DNA from: Sphaeroforma sirkka
Taxonomy: Eukaryota > Opisthokonta > Ichthyosporea > Ichthyophonida
Length of the DNA stretch: 34,557 bases
Assembly: GCA_001586965.3 (NCBI GenBank)
Contig: LUCW03001894.1
Location: forward strand, 1-34,557
Direction of reading: 5' to 3'
The notes beneath the pieces were generated by a model. That model worked only from the letters and a program-made list of their open reading frames with translations, made no database searches and had not been told where the DNA came from. Below, piece by piece: positions 1 to 8,990 of the stretch (position 1 is its first letter; every line of letters starts with the position of its first letter). A program made the translations under genes and the position numbers.

Positions 1-1
1 T

Positions 2-280
2 GGAAGGAAGACCATCGACAGTGCTGATATAACACCTGGCGTACACTATCGTTATCTGGGCCAGGCATTCCAGTTCGATTGCCACCCACGTGAATCGCGC
101 TCATTACACCACCGGGAGGCAAGGTACTCGCATGCCCCCAGGCATTCCCAGGGCGGTTGCCCCATCCCTGCCCCCCATTGCCTGGCCCTATTGATTATAT
201 ATTCCATGTGTCCGAATATAAGTATGAGAATCGCCAGAGTGACGGTCTGCTTTACGATGGTAAAATATATAGCAAAGTGA
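2..280 (+). other. unassigned open frame at window edge
   Basis: A frame runs open from the first bases to a TGA at 278-280, about 92 codons, with no ATG near the left edge, so it could be the end of an exon or of a longer frame. It is basic and rich in His, Arg and Ser, and contains YRYLGQAFQFDCHPRE. A second + frame (157-375) overlaps it and reads PIDYIFHVSEYKYENRQS, which also looks protein-like, so one gene in two frames is possible. The complementary strand is open over the same stretch. I recognise no family. Confidence 0.2.
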
Positions 281-380
281 CGTTGTTTATAGTGGTAAGA
301 CAAAGGTACATGAATGTACTTTCGGGACATTTATCACGCATGAATTCTCGATTGTTTGTCAAAACCTGTTCTTAGTGTAA

Positions 381-1110
381 AACCATTCATTAGACGAACA
401 TGGAGGAAAGTACCCCGATGTTATTATATTCAAGTACACTACAGAAACGAAAGGTAACATATCACAGTTCCACATGCGTATACGATTCAATATATACAAT
501 ATATCGTATACACTCCGTGACTAATCATTTTTTTAGGGGGATGCAGGCAACCATTGTACTAAACGTAAGTCTCTTTGTGATCGTATAGTAAATATTTCTT
601 GAGTAAGTTCAGATAAATACACATAAATTGTTGTACAGCTACTAATTAAGTTTGACGCACCACGTACCTGCATCTGCGAAAGTTGTCCAGATTAGATACT
701 GGAGTTCATGGTTAGAGTACCTGGTGATTGAAGCGTGCTAATCGCGCAGGCTACCTCGTTGTGATAAGCTGAAGGATATCACAGATTCTTGTGTATATAC
801 TAATAAATTATATTTACCACACGGTTCGGGTCGTGTCTCGTAAACCCGGGTCATTAATAAAGCATTAATTCATTCCTCCCTGTGCAATCGCATGATTTAA
901 AAAAAAAATACAGATCGTCACCGTCGTCAGTGACTCGTCACGAGCCGTGAGTCCGTGATTTCCCCAGACTCACGATGATTTCCTTTTGGGACAGTATTTA
1001 ACAAATTCCAAAAATAATCCACCAAAAAGTCAAAGAATTGTCCTGGGTTTTTTTTCAGCAGAGGTTGAGAGTGCTATGAAGAAAAAAATCATCACGTCAA
1101 AGTTCACTTG
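381..1110. other. AT-rich stretch, no gene seen
   Basis: No frame longer than about 60 codons looks protein-like here. A short run of CGTCA-type repeats with a small palindrome (CTCGTCACGAG at 935-945) lies near 915-955, and an A-run lies at 899-909. Nothing else can be supported. Confidence 0.5.
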
Positions 1111-1256
1111 GCCCAAGCTTCAAACGGGAATTTGCTGACCACTTCTTCCCATCGATCTTCCCCGAACCACTACAATGGTTATGAGAACCATACCATATGT
1201 ACATACATTGTATCTTATCTCGTTTGAAATAAATAATATTATCCCTGTGCAGACTG
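1111..1256 (+). repeat. truncated 3' end of ORF1-type retroposon, copy 1
   Basis: This segment matches 18641-18750 closely from GCCCAAGCTTCAAACGGG onward, and its tail (CATATG..CATACATTG.., then AAATAAATAATATTATCCC) matches the ends of the retroposon copies at 15377-16863 and near 18987. It contains only the last part of the coding region, ending in an IPYVHTL-like sequence, plus the short AT-rich tail. Loss of the 5' part is typical of target-primed retroposition. No target duplication could be assigned. Confidence 0.7.
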
Positions 1257-1950
1257 TAGTGTGCACAGAGTGATATATTCAAAAAGATCACTGATTTGTG
1301 TATTGTTCACGACGGTCGATTGTGAATTCACTATTTACATAAAGTCTACTAAAAATTTAGCTGCTATCAGCTACATTTGATGTCAAATACCTAGATCCTG
1401 ACGAGAGAAGTTTAGAAACCAATCTGAAAATATTTTGTTTACGCCTGAAATTGACTGATATGTTTCATGATTGGTTTTCACTATCCTGGCCTAATTCGCA
1501 ATAGAACGTTGTCTTGTAACATGTTTCATCCATAAGATTGTTGATCTCCTGGTTGTGGATTTTGGGGTTTTTTATGGTAGCGTATCACCAGTATTTAGAG
1601 ATCGGCAATTAAATGTTCACAAAGATATTATACTATTGCGTTAATCGTTTTGCACTATACCACAACGTTAAACAAACATTTTATAATAGTGCAACAACTA
1701 TACCTGAAGGTATCCAATCTGGGTAAATCTAAAATATTCAATGATGTATACATATGCTCAAATTGAGGTGGTCTTATTTGAACTCTAAAAATACCCCCAA
1801 TTTGGAATAAATCGTGATTAAAATGTCAACTATTTACATAAGTTCGTTGCGAGACCTGTGCAGTATTGAGACAAAGTTGACCTCGGACATGTACTTAAGA
1901 CATGAAGGTAAAAGTATTTAGTTTCCGAGTTGTTCGGTCAAGTTTGTCGT
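1257..1950. other. AT-rich stretch, no gene seen
   Basis: Both strands are dense with stops. No repeat match to the rest of the window was noticed, and nothing can be supported here. Confidence 0.5.
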
Positions 1951-2140
1951 GTTCATTATCGACTATTTTTTAATCAGCATTGACAAACATAACAACATTA
2001 GATTCCATTACCTAGTCTCAATTTTATGTTGCGGTTTTGATTCTATTTTAGAATGGCATGCGTGCAATTAGAAGAATAATGATTTATATCGACTAAAATA
2101 TATAGATAATCACTACATAAGGACAGGCCTGACGCCAATA
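1951..2140 (+). repeat. dispersed repeat, copy A (inverted at 17245-17439)
   Basis: The roughly 190 bases from GTTCATTATC to GACGCCAATA recur in reverse complement at 17245-17439 with a small number of substitutions and length changes. The two copies are 15 kb apart in opposite orientation. No coding frame or terminal repeat is obvious within the segment, so its nature is unknown. A non-autonomous element or an old segmental duplication would both fit. Confidence 0.75.
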
Positions 2141-2145
2141 GCTGT

Positions 2146-2361
2146 ATATGGGAGTAGCTCTGGTAGATATATGGTCGCTGCATAACATTTCACGTCTGTC
2201 TTTCAGGATGTCCTCGATGTCTTGGAAGGACTGGTGTGACACTGACTAAAAGGGTGAATATGGGAGTAGCTCTGGTAGATATATGGTCGCTTGCATAACA
2301 TTTCATGTATGTCTTCCAAAATGTCCTCGATGTCTTGGAAGGACTGGCGTGACACTGACTA
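2146..2361 (+). repeat. tandem duplication, two units of about 103 bp
   Basis: Unit 1 (2146-2248) and unit 2 (2258-2361) both begin ATATGGGAGTAGCTCTGG and end GACACTGACTA. They differ by several substitutions and one base of length. Unit 2 runs into the open frame that Ty3-1 interrupts, so the duplication may affect the 5' part of that coding sequence. Confidence 0.85.
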
Positions 2362-2515
2362 ACCTCTATAGGATATTTTGGATCGAAAATCCCGGATACG
2401 CTGCTAGAAGATGTAGAGAATACGTGCACTCAGGCACTGACATTGGGCTACGGCAACCACCCAGAGCTCAAGAGTTTGATACGGAGTACAGAAATATTGA
2501 ATGTTTTATTCAAAG
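2283..2515 (+). pseudogene. left part of an open frame interrupted by Ty3-1
   Basis: The frame is open from the second tandem unit to the Ty3-1 insertion point (77 codons). If the 4-bp target duplication is counted once, the same frame resumes at 10185 and runs to a TAA at 10345-10347. Just upstream, in another frame of the tandem units, VDIWSL resembles the kinase subdomain IX motif VDxWSxG. The right-hand part has VHxxTxVxI and IERVV, which recall the helical scaffold domain of TBK1/IKK-epsilon kinases. This likeness is by eye only. The kinase-like motif is not in the same frame, so the locus is at best a fragment or decayed copy of a host gene. Confidence 0.35.
2512..2515. repeat. target-site duplication AAAG, left
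   Basis: AAAG directly precedes the TG of the 5' LTR and the same four bases follow the CA of the 3' LTR at 10181-10184. This marks Ty3-1 as a single, unrearranged insertion. Confidence 0.8.
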
Positions 2516-3114
2516 TGTAGAAATACGGCCTCCGGTCAGTCTAAAATATCAAGATCAATTGAGATAATACATTGGTTTTTATTTGTATTTTAAATAATTT
2601 AATACAAGCTCTTTTTCCAATATTTCCAAAGTGTTCTAAATTCACTTTGATGGCTCCAATAAACTGAGTATTTGGTATGACTCATCTACTTGGACCTATT
2701 TGAGACATTAGTAGATGTAGGATATTATAAACTAAATTTTATAATCTCCGAACTACTACTTATAGATTTTGGTCCTCCCGCCAATCTCCAAAATCCAATA
2801 AGTCTTTTTTTTCTTTTTTTAACTTTTCTTCAGATGGAACTTTATTTATATCAGCTAATGTATTAACGTGACTTACGTTATTATGTCTATTTACAAATTA
2901 GGCATGTGGTCATGAACACTTTAGTACTTCTAGTGAAAATTGTTCAATAAAGAACAGCTAGAGGTACGCCCTGTGTGATCGAGGATATTTAGGCTCTTAA
3001 CAAGAGGCAGTCCCGATCATTCTTACACAAGCTACCACTGCTAAATCCTAACTGACTAAATTGTATTTTAGTTTAATATAGTTTGAAACCTAGTAATTTC
3101 CATCGAAGTTTACA
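2516..3114 (+). repeat. Ty3-1 5' LTR
   Basis: It starts TGTAGAAATACGGCC and ends GAAGTTTACA, 599 bp. It is almost identical to 9587-10180 and, in reverse complement, to the LTRs at 19862, 29858 and 30478. An AATAAA-like motif (CAATAAAGAAC) lies near 2945-2955 and is repeated in the other LTRs, so it is a candidate polyadenylation signal. A TATA-like box could not be singled out among the AT-rich runs. Confidence 0.95.
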
Positions 3115-3193
3115 TATTTTTCAGTTATATAGTAGTTACAGTAGTGTACTGCTTCTAGACTGTCTGACATCAATTTACTATCCAGCAATTACT
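3115..3193 (+). other. Ty3-1 leader, no recognisable primer-binding site
   Basis: The LTR is followed by TATTTTTCAGTTATATAG and then the gag start at 3194. A usual primer site would begin TGG within a few bases of the LTR, complementary to a tRNA 3' CCA end. None is present. The same leader follows the LTR of Ty3-2 at 29857 reading down. Confidence 0.6.
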
Positions 3194-5236
3194 ATGGCTA
3201 AGGGTACTTCTAAAGGCAAGGGAGCCGCTAGCTCTAAGCCTGCTAAGCCTGCCGAGGTTCCTGAGGTCCCTGTGGAAACACCTAGCCTGTCTGGAGTTGA
3301 GCCTGCCGAGGATACTGTTGGGGAAGCAAATTCTGAGGTTGGTACAGAGGATTATTCTGAGGATGACTCGTCGGATCCTAAAGCTTTGGAAGAAGAGGTA
3401 TCTACTACCGCGGAAAGGCTCGCCAGCGTCCGTGTATCACCTAGGAGTGAAGCTCAGGACCCCAGTTTGCCCCCTGACCACGTGCCGTCAAATATTGGGG
3501 ATAAACGTCGAAAGGCTGGAAAATTCGTGGATACGAATGTCGGGGGGCATTATAACTCCACATCTAAAGGACACTCCAGCACAAATCCGGAGTGAAAAGG
3601 AAGTATTGGACCTGTCCGAAAATTTCGGTTTCGCCATCGATGGAGAAGCCATTCCATTCAGCTCAAATCTTGGGGCCGAAGCTGAGGACGCCATAACTCG
3701 ACAACGAGTGGCTGGATCCTCTCAATCTCGACGCCAATTGAACCGCACTGAAGCGCTCTTGAAGGAGCTAGCGGCAGCAGCAGTTGTGGACCCTCTATCG
3801 TGTCCCACTTGGCTGATATTCTTCCTATACCGAAGAAGAAAAAAAAATTCGGGCCGGGTTTCGAACCCGAGACCTACTGGTTTACCAGCCAGTATGTTTA
3901 CCACTAAGCCAGTTACCACTGGCGAGATAGATAATATTTCAAAATTTAATCTCTATAGCTCTGATGCTACCATCGACCATCCTCTTGACAAACCTAACCC
4001 TGTCAGAGGATATGATCGTATGGAACTCGATGAGGCTTACCATCCTCGTAATATCGACCCTCATTTGCCAACTAACCCTGGTAATCACGATTTTGGCAAT
4101 CGCTACACCAGTACCTCGTTAGAGAGTTCCCGCTCTAATCCTGAGGATGAGGAAGTGAGAACCAGACATACTCGTCTCAGGCTATTACGCTCTGGTATGC
4201 AAGTCCTTGAGGACCGTCTATTGAATGACTCTGACCTTGACGATAGGAAAGCGGATAACATTCGCTATCTAATCGATAACAAGAGAAAGGAAATAGACAC
4301 CATCTTGGCACTAGCAGCCCGTAGCACTGAGCATGAGCCTCGTGAACACTTAGAACCAAGCTTTATAAAGCAGCTAGGTAACGCGCAGGCTGAGGTCGAT
4401 TTCTCTACTAATGAGAGTACAGTGGAGACACTGAAGGCCTTCGACCAACTTAAGGAGTCTGCCAGCCTTAGGGATAAGCAGATGATGAATGCCTTTATTC
4501 ATTTCTGCAGAGCCAGGTGAATGGCGAACTATCTTGAAGGCTCATGAGCCCAACTGGAAAGCCCTACCCTGGCACCAGTTGCGTGATAATATACTTAACA
4601 CCTTTTTTTTTGAAGATGCACGTGACCGTGAACTTCTAGAGTCTCGCAAGTTCTTTGCGAACGATACCACTATTCGAGGTGCTCTAGCTCATATGACACA
4701 TATGAATACTCGGATGGGTGGTCGTACCTATACTGGCGAATACTTATTAATTTGTCAGATGATGGAGACTCTGGGAGCTAACCTCTTTAAGAAAGTCAAT
4801 GATGACATCATCGCCTATGGTGATTTGCGATCTATGCCTTGGTCTGTCTTTGAGAAGATAGTACACAAGCATACCAATTCCTCTACTAGAGTACTTAGTA
4901 CCACGAGCTACACCCAGCCCACTAAGCGAAACGCAGTAGAGACTAATACTGCGCGTAGTACTAAGAAACCTCGCACTACTACTGGAGGGGGGGGTACTGG
5001 CTCTACTTCTACCGAACCGAAAGGTGATAAGAAGGTGAGAGCGCCTTGCAAGAAGTGTGGTTACAACCTCACAAAACGTAATGGCAAGTGGAATGGTAGA
5101 CACGGCCCTGTTAAGTGTGCACCAGGCAAAGCCAGATTTTGGACACTATATGAAAGAGTGTGCTACTTGCAAGGGTACTAACGGTTGGCACAAAGAGGAT
5201 TGCAAGGACTTACCAGACGTCCAAGTTAAGCACTGA
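3194..5236 (+). pseudogene. gag: Ty3-1 Gag
   Basis: Gag would form the particle shell and bind the RNA. The ATG at 3194 begins MAKGTSKGKG, a basic start followed by a Pro/Glu-rich acidic stretch. A helical middle region follows (around 4150-4500, with LRLLRSGMQVLEDRLL), then a capsid-like segment (around 4510-4900, GEWRTILKAHEPNWKALPW). Near the C-terminus are two Cys/His clusters: CKKCG..H..C at about 5047-5110, and C-x2-C-x6-H-x3-C at about 5159-5205, both spaced unlike the usual CCHC knuckle (x2, x4, x4). The stop is at 5234-5236. A tRNA-like sequence lies antisense within the N-terminal third. The frame is broken in this copy; Ty3-2 has a homologous gag at 27741-29777. Confidence 0.85.
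3842..3927 (-). other. tRNA-like sequence antisense within gag
   Basis: Read on the minus strand this has an A-box-like TGGCTTAGTGGTA, a 5-bp ACTGG/CCAGT anticodon-type stem with an 8-base loop containing GGT after C-T, a T arm with the B-box core GGTTCGAAACC, and a T-run just downstream that could end Pol III transcription. The acceptor and D stems do not pair well, so a working tRNA is unlikely. It is better described as tRNA-derived, as in SINE heads. On the + strand it is read through as part of Gag (SGRVSNPRPTGLPAS). The same block is kept in Ty3-2 at 29043-29128. Confidence 0.7.
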
Positions 5237-5245
5237 CAGTACCAT

Positions 5246-5650
5246 ATGTGCGCACTAGAGCAAGATTATGAGAAAATGTTCAATAAAATCTATACCAAAG
5301 GAGATGAACGTATCTTTCAAACAGTTTTCGTAAATGGAGAAAAAAGTTATGGCACTATTTGATCCAGGGGCTGAAGTCTCTGCTATCTCATGCCGAGTAG
5401 CCTACGCTACAGATATGGCTGTCCATAACGAAACAACTGATTTAATCTTGGGAAATGGCAAAGTTACTACTTGCGAACAAGCCATTGACTATGCACACAT
5501 AATGCTGTCAGATAGAAGAGAAGTGAAGACTCACCTAATCGTTACTGACATGTCTCAGAAATACGATTTAATTATAGGTATGACTGATCTTCTCAGTTTA
5601 GGTATAACACTCACTGGTCTGCCTAATGGGCTGGGACCCCGAATAAAGAT
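5246..5650 (+). pseudogene. pol: Ty3-1 pol start and aspartic protease
   Basis: A possible pol ATG lies at 5246, ten bases past the gag stop. The protease core reads LFDPGAEVSAIS with the catalytic-loop codons at 5361-5372, then LILGNGKV, and the C-terminal hydrophobic motif YDLIIGMTDLL. This matches retropepsins, which cut Gag-Pol into its working parts. The loop reads D-P-G-A here and in Ty3-2 rather than the common D-S/T-G-A. Gag and pol occupy different frames, so the family probably used frameshifting, reinitiation or a separate message; the sequence does not decide which. Confidence 0.8.
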
Positions 5651-5861
5651 CAGTCAGATGATAATATGTTAAAGATACCTAAACCTCCGGAAGGTGAAGC
5701 AAAGGATATGATTCCGCACTTCACCGATATAATTATGGACTTAATTATACAAAACAGGAAGATTGCAATAACTGACTGGTGTATGTTTAAGTTCTCTAAT
5801 GGGTACGTTAGACTTGACTTAACAAACGTCGACTTCTCTAAGTTAAAAGTGTCCTTCACAT

Positions 5862-6640
5862 AACTACGTGAGTTGGAGACACAAAGACGTAGTCAAAACC
5901 CAAATCGAAGATTGGTTTAAAACAGGGTCTAATTGAAATCAATTATGATGCAACCCCAGTTAACTTAGCTCTCTTAGCGGTCGATCAATATAAATCTGAT
6001 GGAACGTTTAGTAAAACAAGAGTAGTACTAGACCTGTCGCCAATCAACAAACTAATTCCGCAACATAGTTTTCCCTTACCTAAGATAAGCGAGATACTAC
6101 GCAAAATGGAGGGTGCGACTATCTTTTCCAAGATAGACTTAAAAGCTGCATTCCATCAACTACAGATATATGAGCCTCATAGGAAATACTTTTCCTTTAC
6201 TTGGCAAGGTAAGAAGTACCAGTTTAAAGGTGCACCTGAAGGCTTACACATGTTACCTTCTTTCTTCCAACAAGTTATGATGGAACTATTTGCGGTCCTG
6301 TCGTATAACGTATCAGTCTATTTAGATGATATAGTTATCTTTACAAAGACAGCACGTGAACATGCTAAACTCGTTAAAAAAAGTCTTAAAGCGACTTAAT
6401 CATGCTAAACTTAAGATTAACGAAGACAAGTGTTCTTTTGCTAAAGATACTATACACTTACTTGGCTACAAAGTATCTGCAGCAGGGGTAGAAATTGATC
6501 CTGGCAAGAAACAGTTTCTGTTGGATTTATCAACACCAATTACTGGAAGAGATGTGAACTCTGTGTGTGGGTTTGTTAACTTCTTCTCGGATTCGGTACC
6601 GCATCTTTCTCATTACTTAAAAGCCTTTCAGTCACCTACG
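5862..6640 (+). pseudogene. pol: Ty3-1 reverse transcriptase domain
   Basis: The domain contains the Gypsy-type blocks in order: RVVLDLSPINKLIPQ, FSKIDLKAAFHQLQI (first catalytic Asp), FKGAPEGLHMLPSFFQQVM, the catalytic box YLDDIVIF at 6319-6342, and HLLGYKVSAAGVEIDP. RT copies the element's RNA into DNA. The YLDD box fits the Y-x-D-D rule. This part recurs in Ty3-2 (three times) and in Ty3-3. Confidence 0.93.
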
Positions 6641-6649
6641 GCTGCACAA

Positions 6650-7160
6650 AGGACCTTTGGGAAAGCTTTGGACTAAAGAATGTGATGATGCATTTAAACT
6701 AGTCAAAAGTAAAGTAATGGACGCACCCATCATGCAGTACCCTGTGGATGGTGTCCCATTCCAAGTAGCAACCGACGCTTCAGATCGAGCGGTAGGTGGA
6801 GTGCTTTACCAAACGATAAATGGTAAACCGCGCTACATACAATTCTTTAGCAAGAGTTATAATAAGAGTCAACGGAATTACCCTACCGTTAAACAAGAGC
6901 TCCTTGCTATAGTTACTGCGCTAAGACAGTTTAAAGACTACCTTTATGGAAGTTACTTTACTGTCGCCTGTGATCAAAGTCTTTAACATACTTAAAAGAT
7001 ATGAACCCTGATTCACAGTTGGTGAGCCGCTGGCATGACATTATTGCCAAGTTCGCTTTTAATATAACACACATTCCAGGAATACATAACCATCTTCCTG
7101 ACATGCTCTCTCGACTTGTGCCCGACTACCAGAAAACAGTCAAAGAGGTATTAGCAACCG
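6650..7160 (+). pseudogene. pol: Ty3-1 RNase H domain
   Basis: It opens with a connection segment (KECDDAFKLVKSKVMDAPI), then the RNase H start VATDASDRAVGGVLYQ with its catalytic Asp, PTVKQELLAIVTALRQF with its catalytic Glu, and FTVACDQ with a further catalytic Asp. It ends with HIPGIHNHLPDMLSRL, the usual H-x-x-G-x-x-N-x-x-D-x-L-S close. RNase H removes the RNA strand during copying. Confidence 0.92.
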
Positions 7161-7167
7161 ATTGGAT

Positions 7168-7570
7168 GCTAAATAAGAAATGGTTTAACCTCGCTCAATC
7201 ACGATGGGGTCCATTTACTGTTGATATGTTCGCCGCAGAACATAACAAACAGGTTTCTGAATATAGGTCGTTGACTCATCCTAAAGGTGATGCATTTCAG
7301 CTTGACTTATCAAAGCATAATGCGTGGGCTAACCCACCTTGTCAACTTATCGCACAGTTGTTAAATTATGTTAATATTACTAAATCTACCATTACGCTGT
7401 GTTGTCCCTTACGTAACTCCGACCCATGGATACGTGATTTAATTAATATGATTCAAGACGAACCTATTTATGTCGACCGTGAAACCGACACGTACTTGTA
7501 TCAGGGATCCTATTCTATTAAGAAGACGCCTTGGAAACACACCATTGTTTGTCGCATCGGTCCTGCAGGT
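7168..7570 (+). pseudogene. pol: Ty3-1 adenine-methyltransferase-like domain
   Basis: Between RNase H and integrase lies a conserved block beginning RWGPFTVDMFAAEHNKQ, then DAFQLDLSKHNAWANPPC (NPPC codons 7331-7342) and TLCCPLRNSDPWIRDLINM. The order DxFA, W..NPP, then a hydrophobic strand with PLRNSDPW resembles the Dam-like N6-adenine methyltransferase domain described in DIRS-type and some other retrotransposons, where N/D-P-P-Y/F is the catalytic motif. Here the last position is Cys. Whether it methylates DNA cannot be told from sequence. Alternatively it is an inactive structural domain. The block is nearly identical in Ty3-2 (22366-22915 and 24136-24420) and Ty3-3 (33063-33560). Confidence 0.6.
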
Positions 7571-7919
7571 ACCACTAAGTGGAAACCCTCAACCGAATTC
7601 TTAGCTAAACTAGAGGAGTCTAAAGAGTTTGAACAAAAGCTCAAGACTCGTACAACACATGCACCCAACAAGATTGCAGTCGAGGTAATGCCGATTGAAA
7701 CGGCATTAGATCGTAAAAACATGGAACTAGCTAAGGCCATGGATCAAAGACTCAAAACTCTAAGAGAACCTGAAGCTCGCACTCAACTACTTAAAGCGCT
7801 GCTTAAAGAACAGCCAGGAGTTGCGAAACAACTGAAGAAGATACTTCAACAATCCAATGTTGTCAATTATGTATCTCAGAGTCTACCCTCCTGATACTGA
7901 GGTTGCCCTTTCCAACAGG
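7571..7919 (+). pseudogene. pol: Ty3-1 linker before integrase
   Basis: A charged, probably helical linker follows the methyltransferase-like block: LAKLEESKEFEQKLKTRT, then LAKAMDQRLKTLREPEART and LLKEQPGVAKQLKKIL. It has coiled-coil-like spacing of Leu and charged residues and no catalytic motif. It may be a tether or a dimerisation segment. Confidence 0.6.
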
Positions 7920-8990
7920 ACTATGGTTCATCCAGCCAGCGTTACGCAGAATCTGACTGACTTAGAGGAGCTCGAAAGTAGAGTTAAAATTATACATAAT
8001 TTAACGCATCGAGCATGTGAGCATACTTATAAAATGGCTATTCGTGCAGGGCTTGATCACCCGGCGCTGAAAGAAACCATACGTGAAGTATACCGACGCT
8101 GTACTGATTGTGAAAAGAACCAGATCAAGCGATACGGTTGGGCACCCTAAAAAAGTGTGACAGAAGACCAACCGATGCGCCGAGTCATAGTCGATTTGGT
8201 TAAACTCCCGCGATCCAAGCATACTGGCGATGTATATATCTGTCAATTCTTATGTGTGGCTTCGGGCTATAACTTGCTTTATGCAATACCGAACAAACGT
8301 CCACAAACAGTGGCAGAATTATGCTATCACGTCTTTAATGACTTTGGTTTCCCCGAGTACTATGTTCTGATAACGGTAGTGAGTTTTGTACCGACGTAAT
8401 GGAGGCACTTATACTCGTATCAGGCATGACCCATAGGCGTGGTGTTCCTTACAAACCTCAAACGCAGGGTGCAAAATGAGACACGTCATAGAGAACTTAA
8501 GAAACTCTTGCGTACCGCACTAGACGACGTTGAGGATATGTGGCCTTATCATTTGAAATGGGTCCAGACTCGAATGAATAACTGCATGAATCCTCAAACT
8601 GGAACACTCCCGTTTCACTATTTCTTTGGCCGCTATAGTGAATTACAAGCAACGTTTGATAAAACTGCGCCCGAGAAACACGTTACCCCGTGGCTACAAA
8701 AGATCGAGGATATGCAGAACGTTGTTTACCCCTGTTTACTCGAGCACAAGAATCGCGTCCTACTTAAAGCGTATGACCGATGGAATAACACTAAGAACAT
8801 TGTTCAGTTCAAAGTCGGCGATTACGTTAACATTATAAATCGAAACGCCAACGTTACCGAACTCTCTTCTAAGACGATAGGACCTTTTGTTATTGCCTAC
8901 CATGATGAGAAGAGTGATACTTACGAAGTGAATAACATTGATGGTACTAGCGCAACCAATATAGGCACTCACCGTATCCCTACCTCCGAA
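7920..8990 (+). pseudogene. pol: Ty3-1 integrase
   Basis: The integrase joins element DNA to the host chromosome. The zinc-binding part has HNLTHRACEH followed by CTDC (codons 8100-8111), the H-H-C-C layout. The core shows VIVDLVKLP (first Asp), DNGSEF with Asp codon 8369-8371, and the catalytic Glu in the NETRHRELKK segment (codon 8478-8480) after VPYKPQTQG. The C-terminal part has FKVGDYVNIINRNA and a GPF module (IGPFVI, 8877-8894), typical of Gypsy integrases. Confidence 0.9.

Noticed and set aside
400-588. 62-codon plus-strand frame with an AAAG|GTAAC splice-like site
   Set aside because: Low-complexity composition, no homologous motif, and the length is within chance for this base composition.
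925-955. Small palindrome CTCGTCACGAG as an operator or terminator
   Set aside because: It is short, isolated and has no adjacent gene, so a role cannot be supported.
3842-3927. A functional tRNA gene (GGT anticodon-like loop)
   Set aside because: The loop has eight bases and the acceptor and D stems do not pair, so it is described as tRNA-like only.
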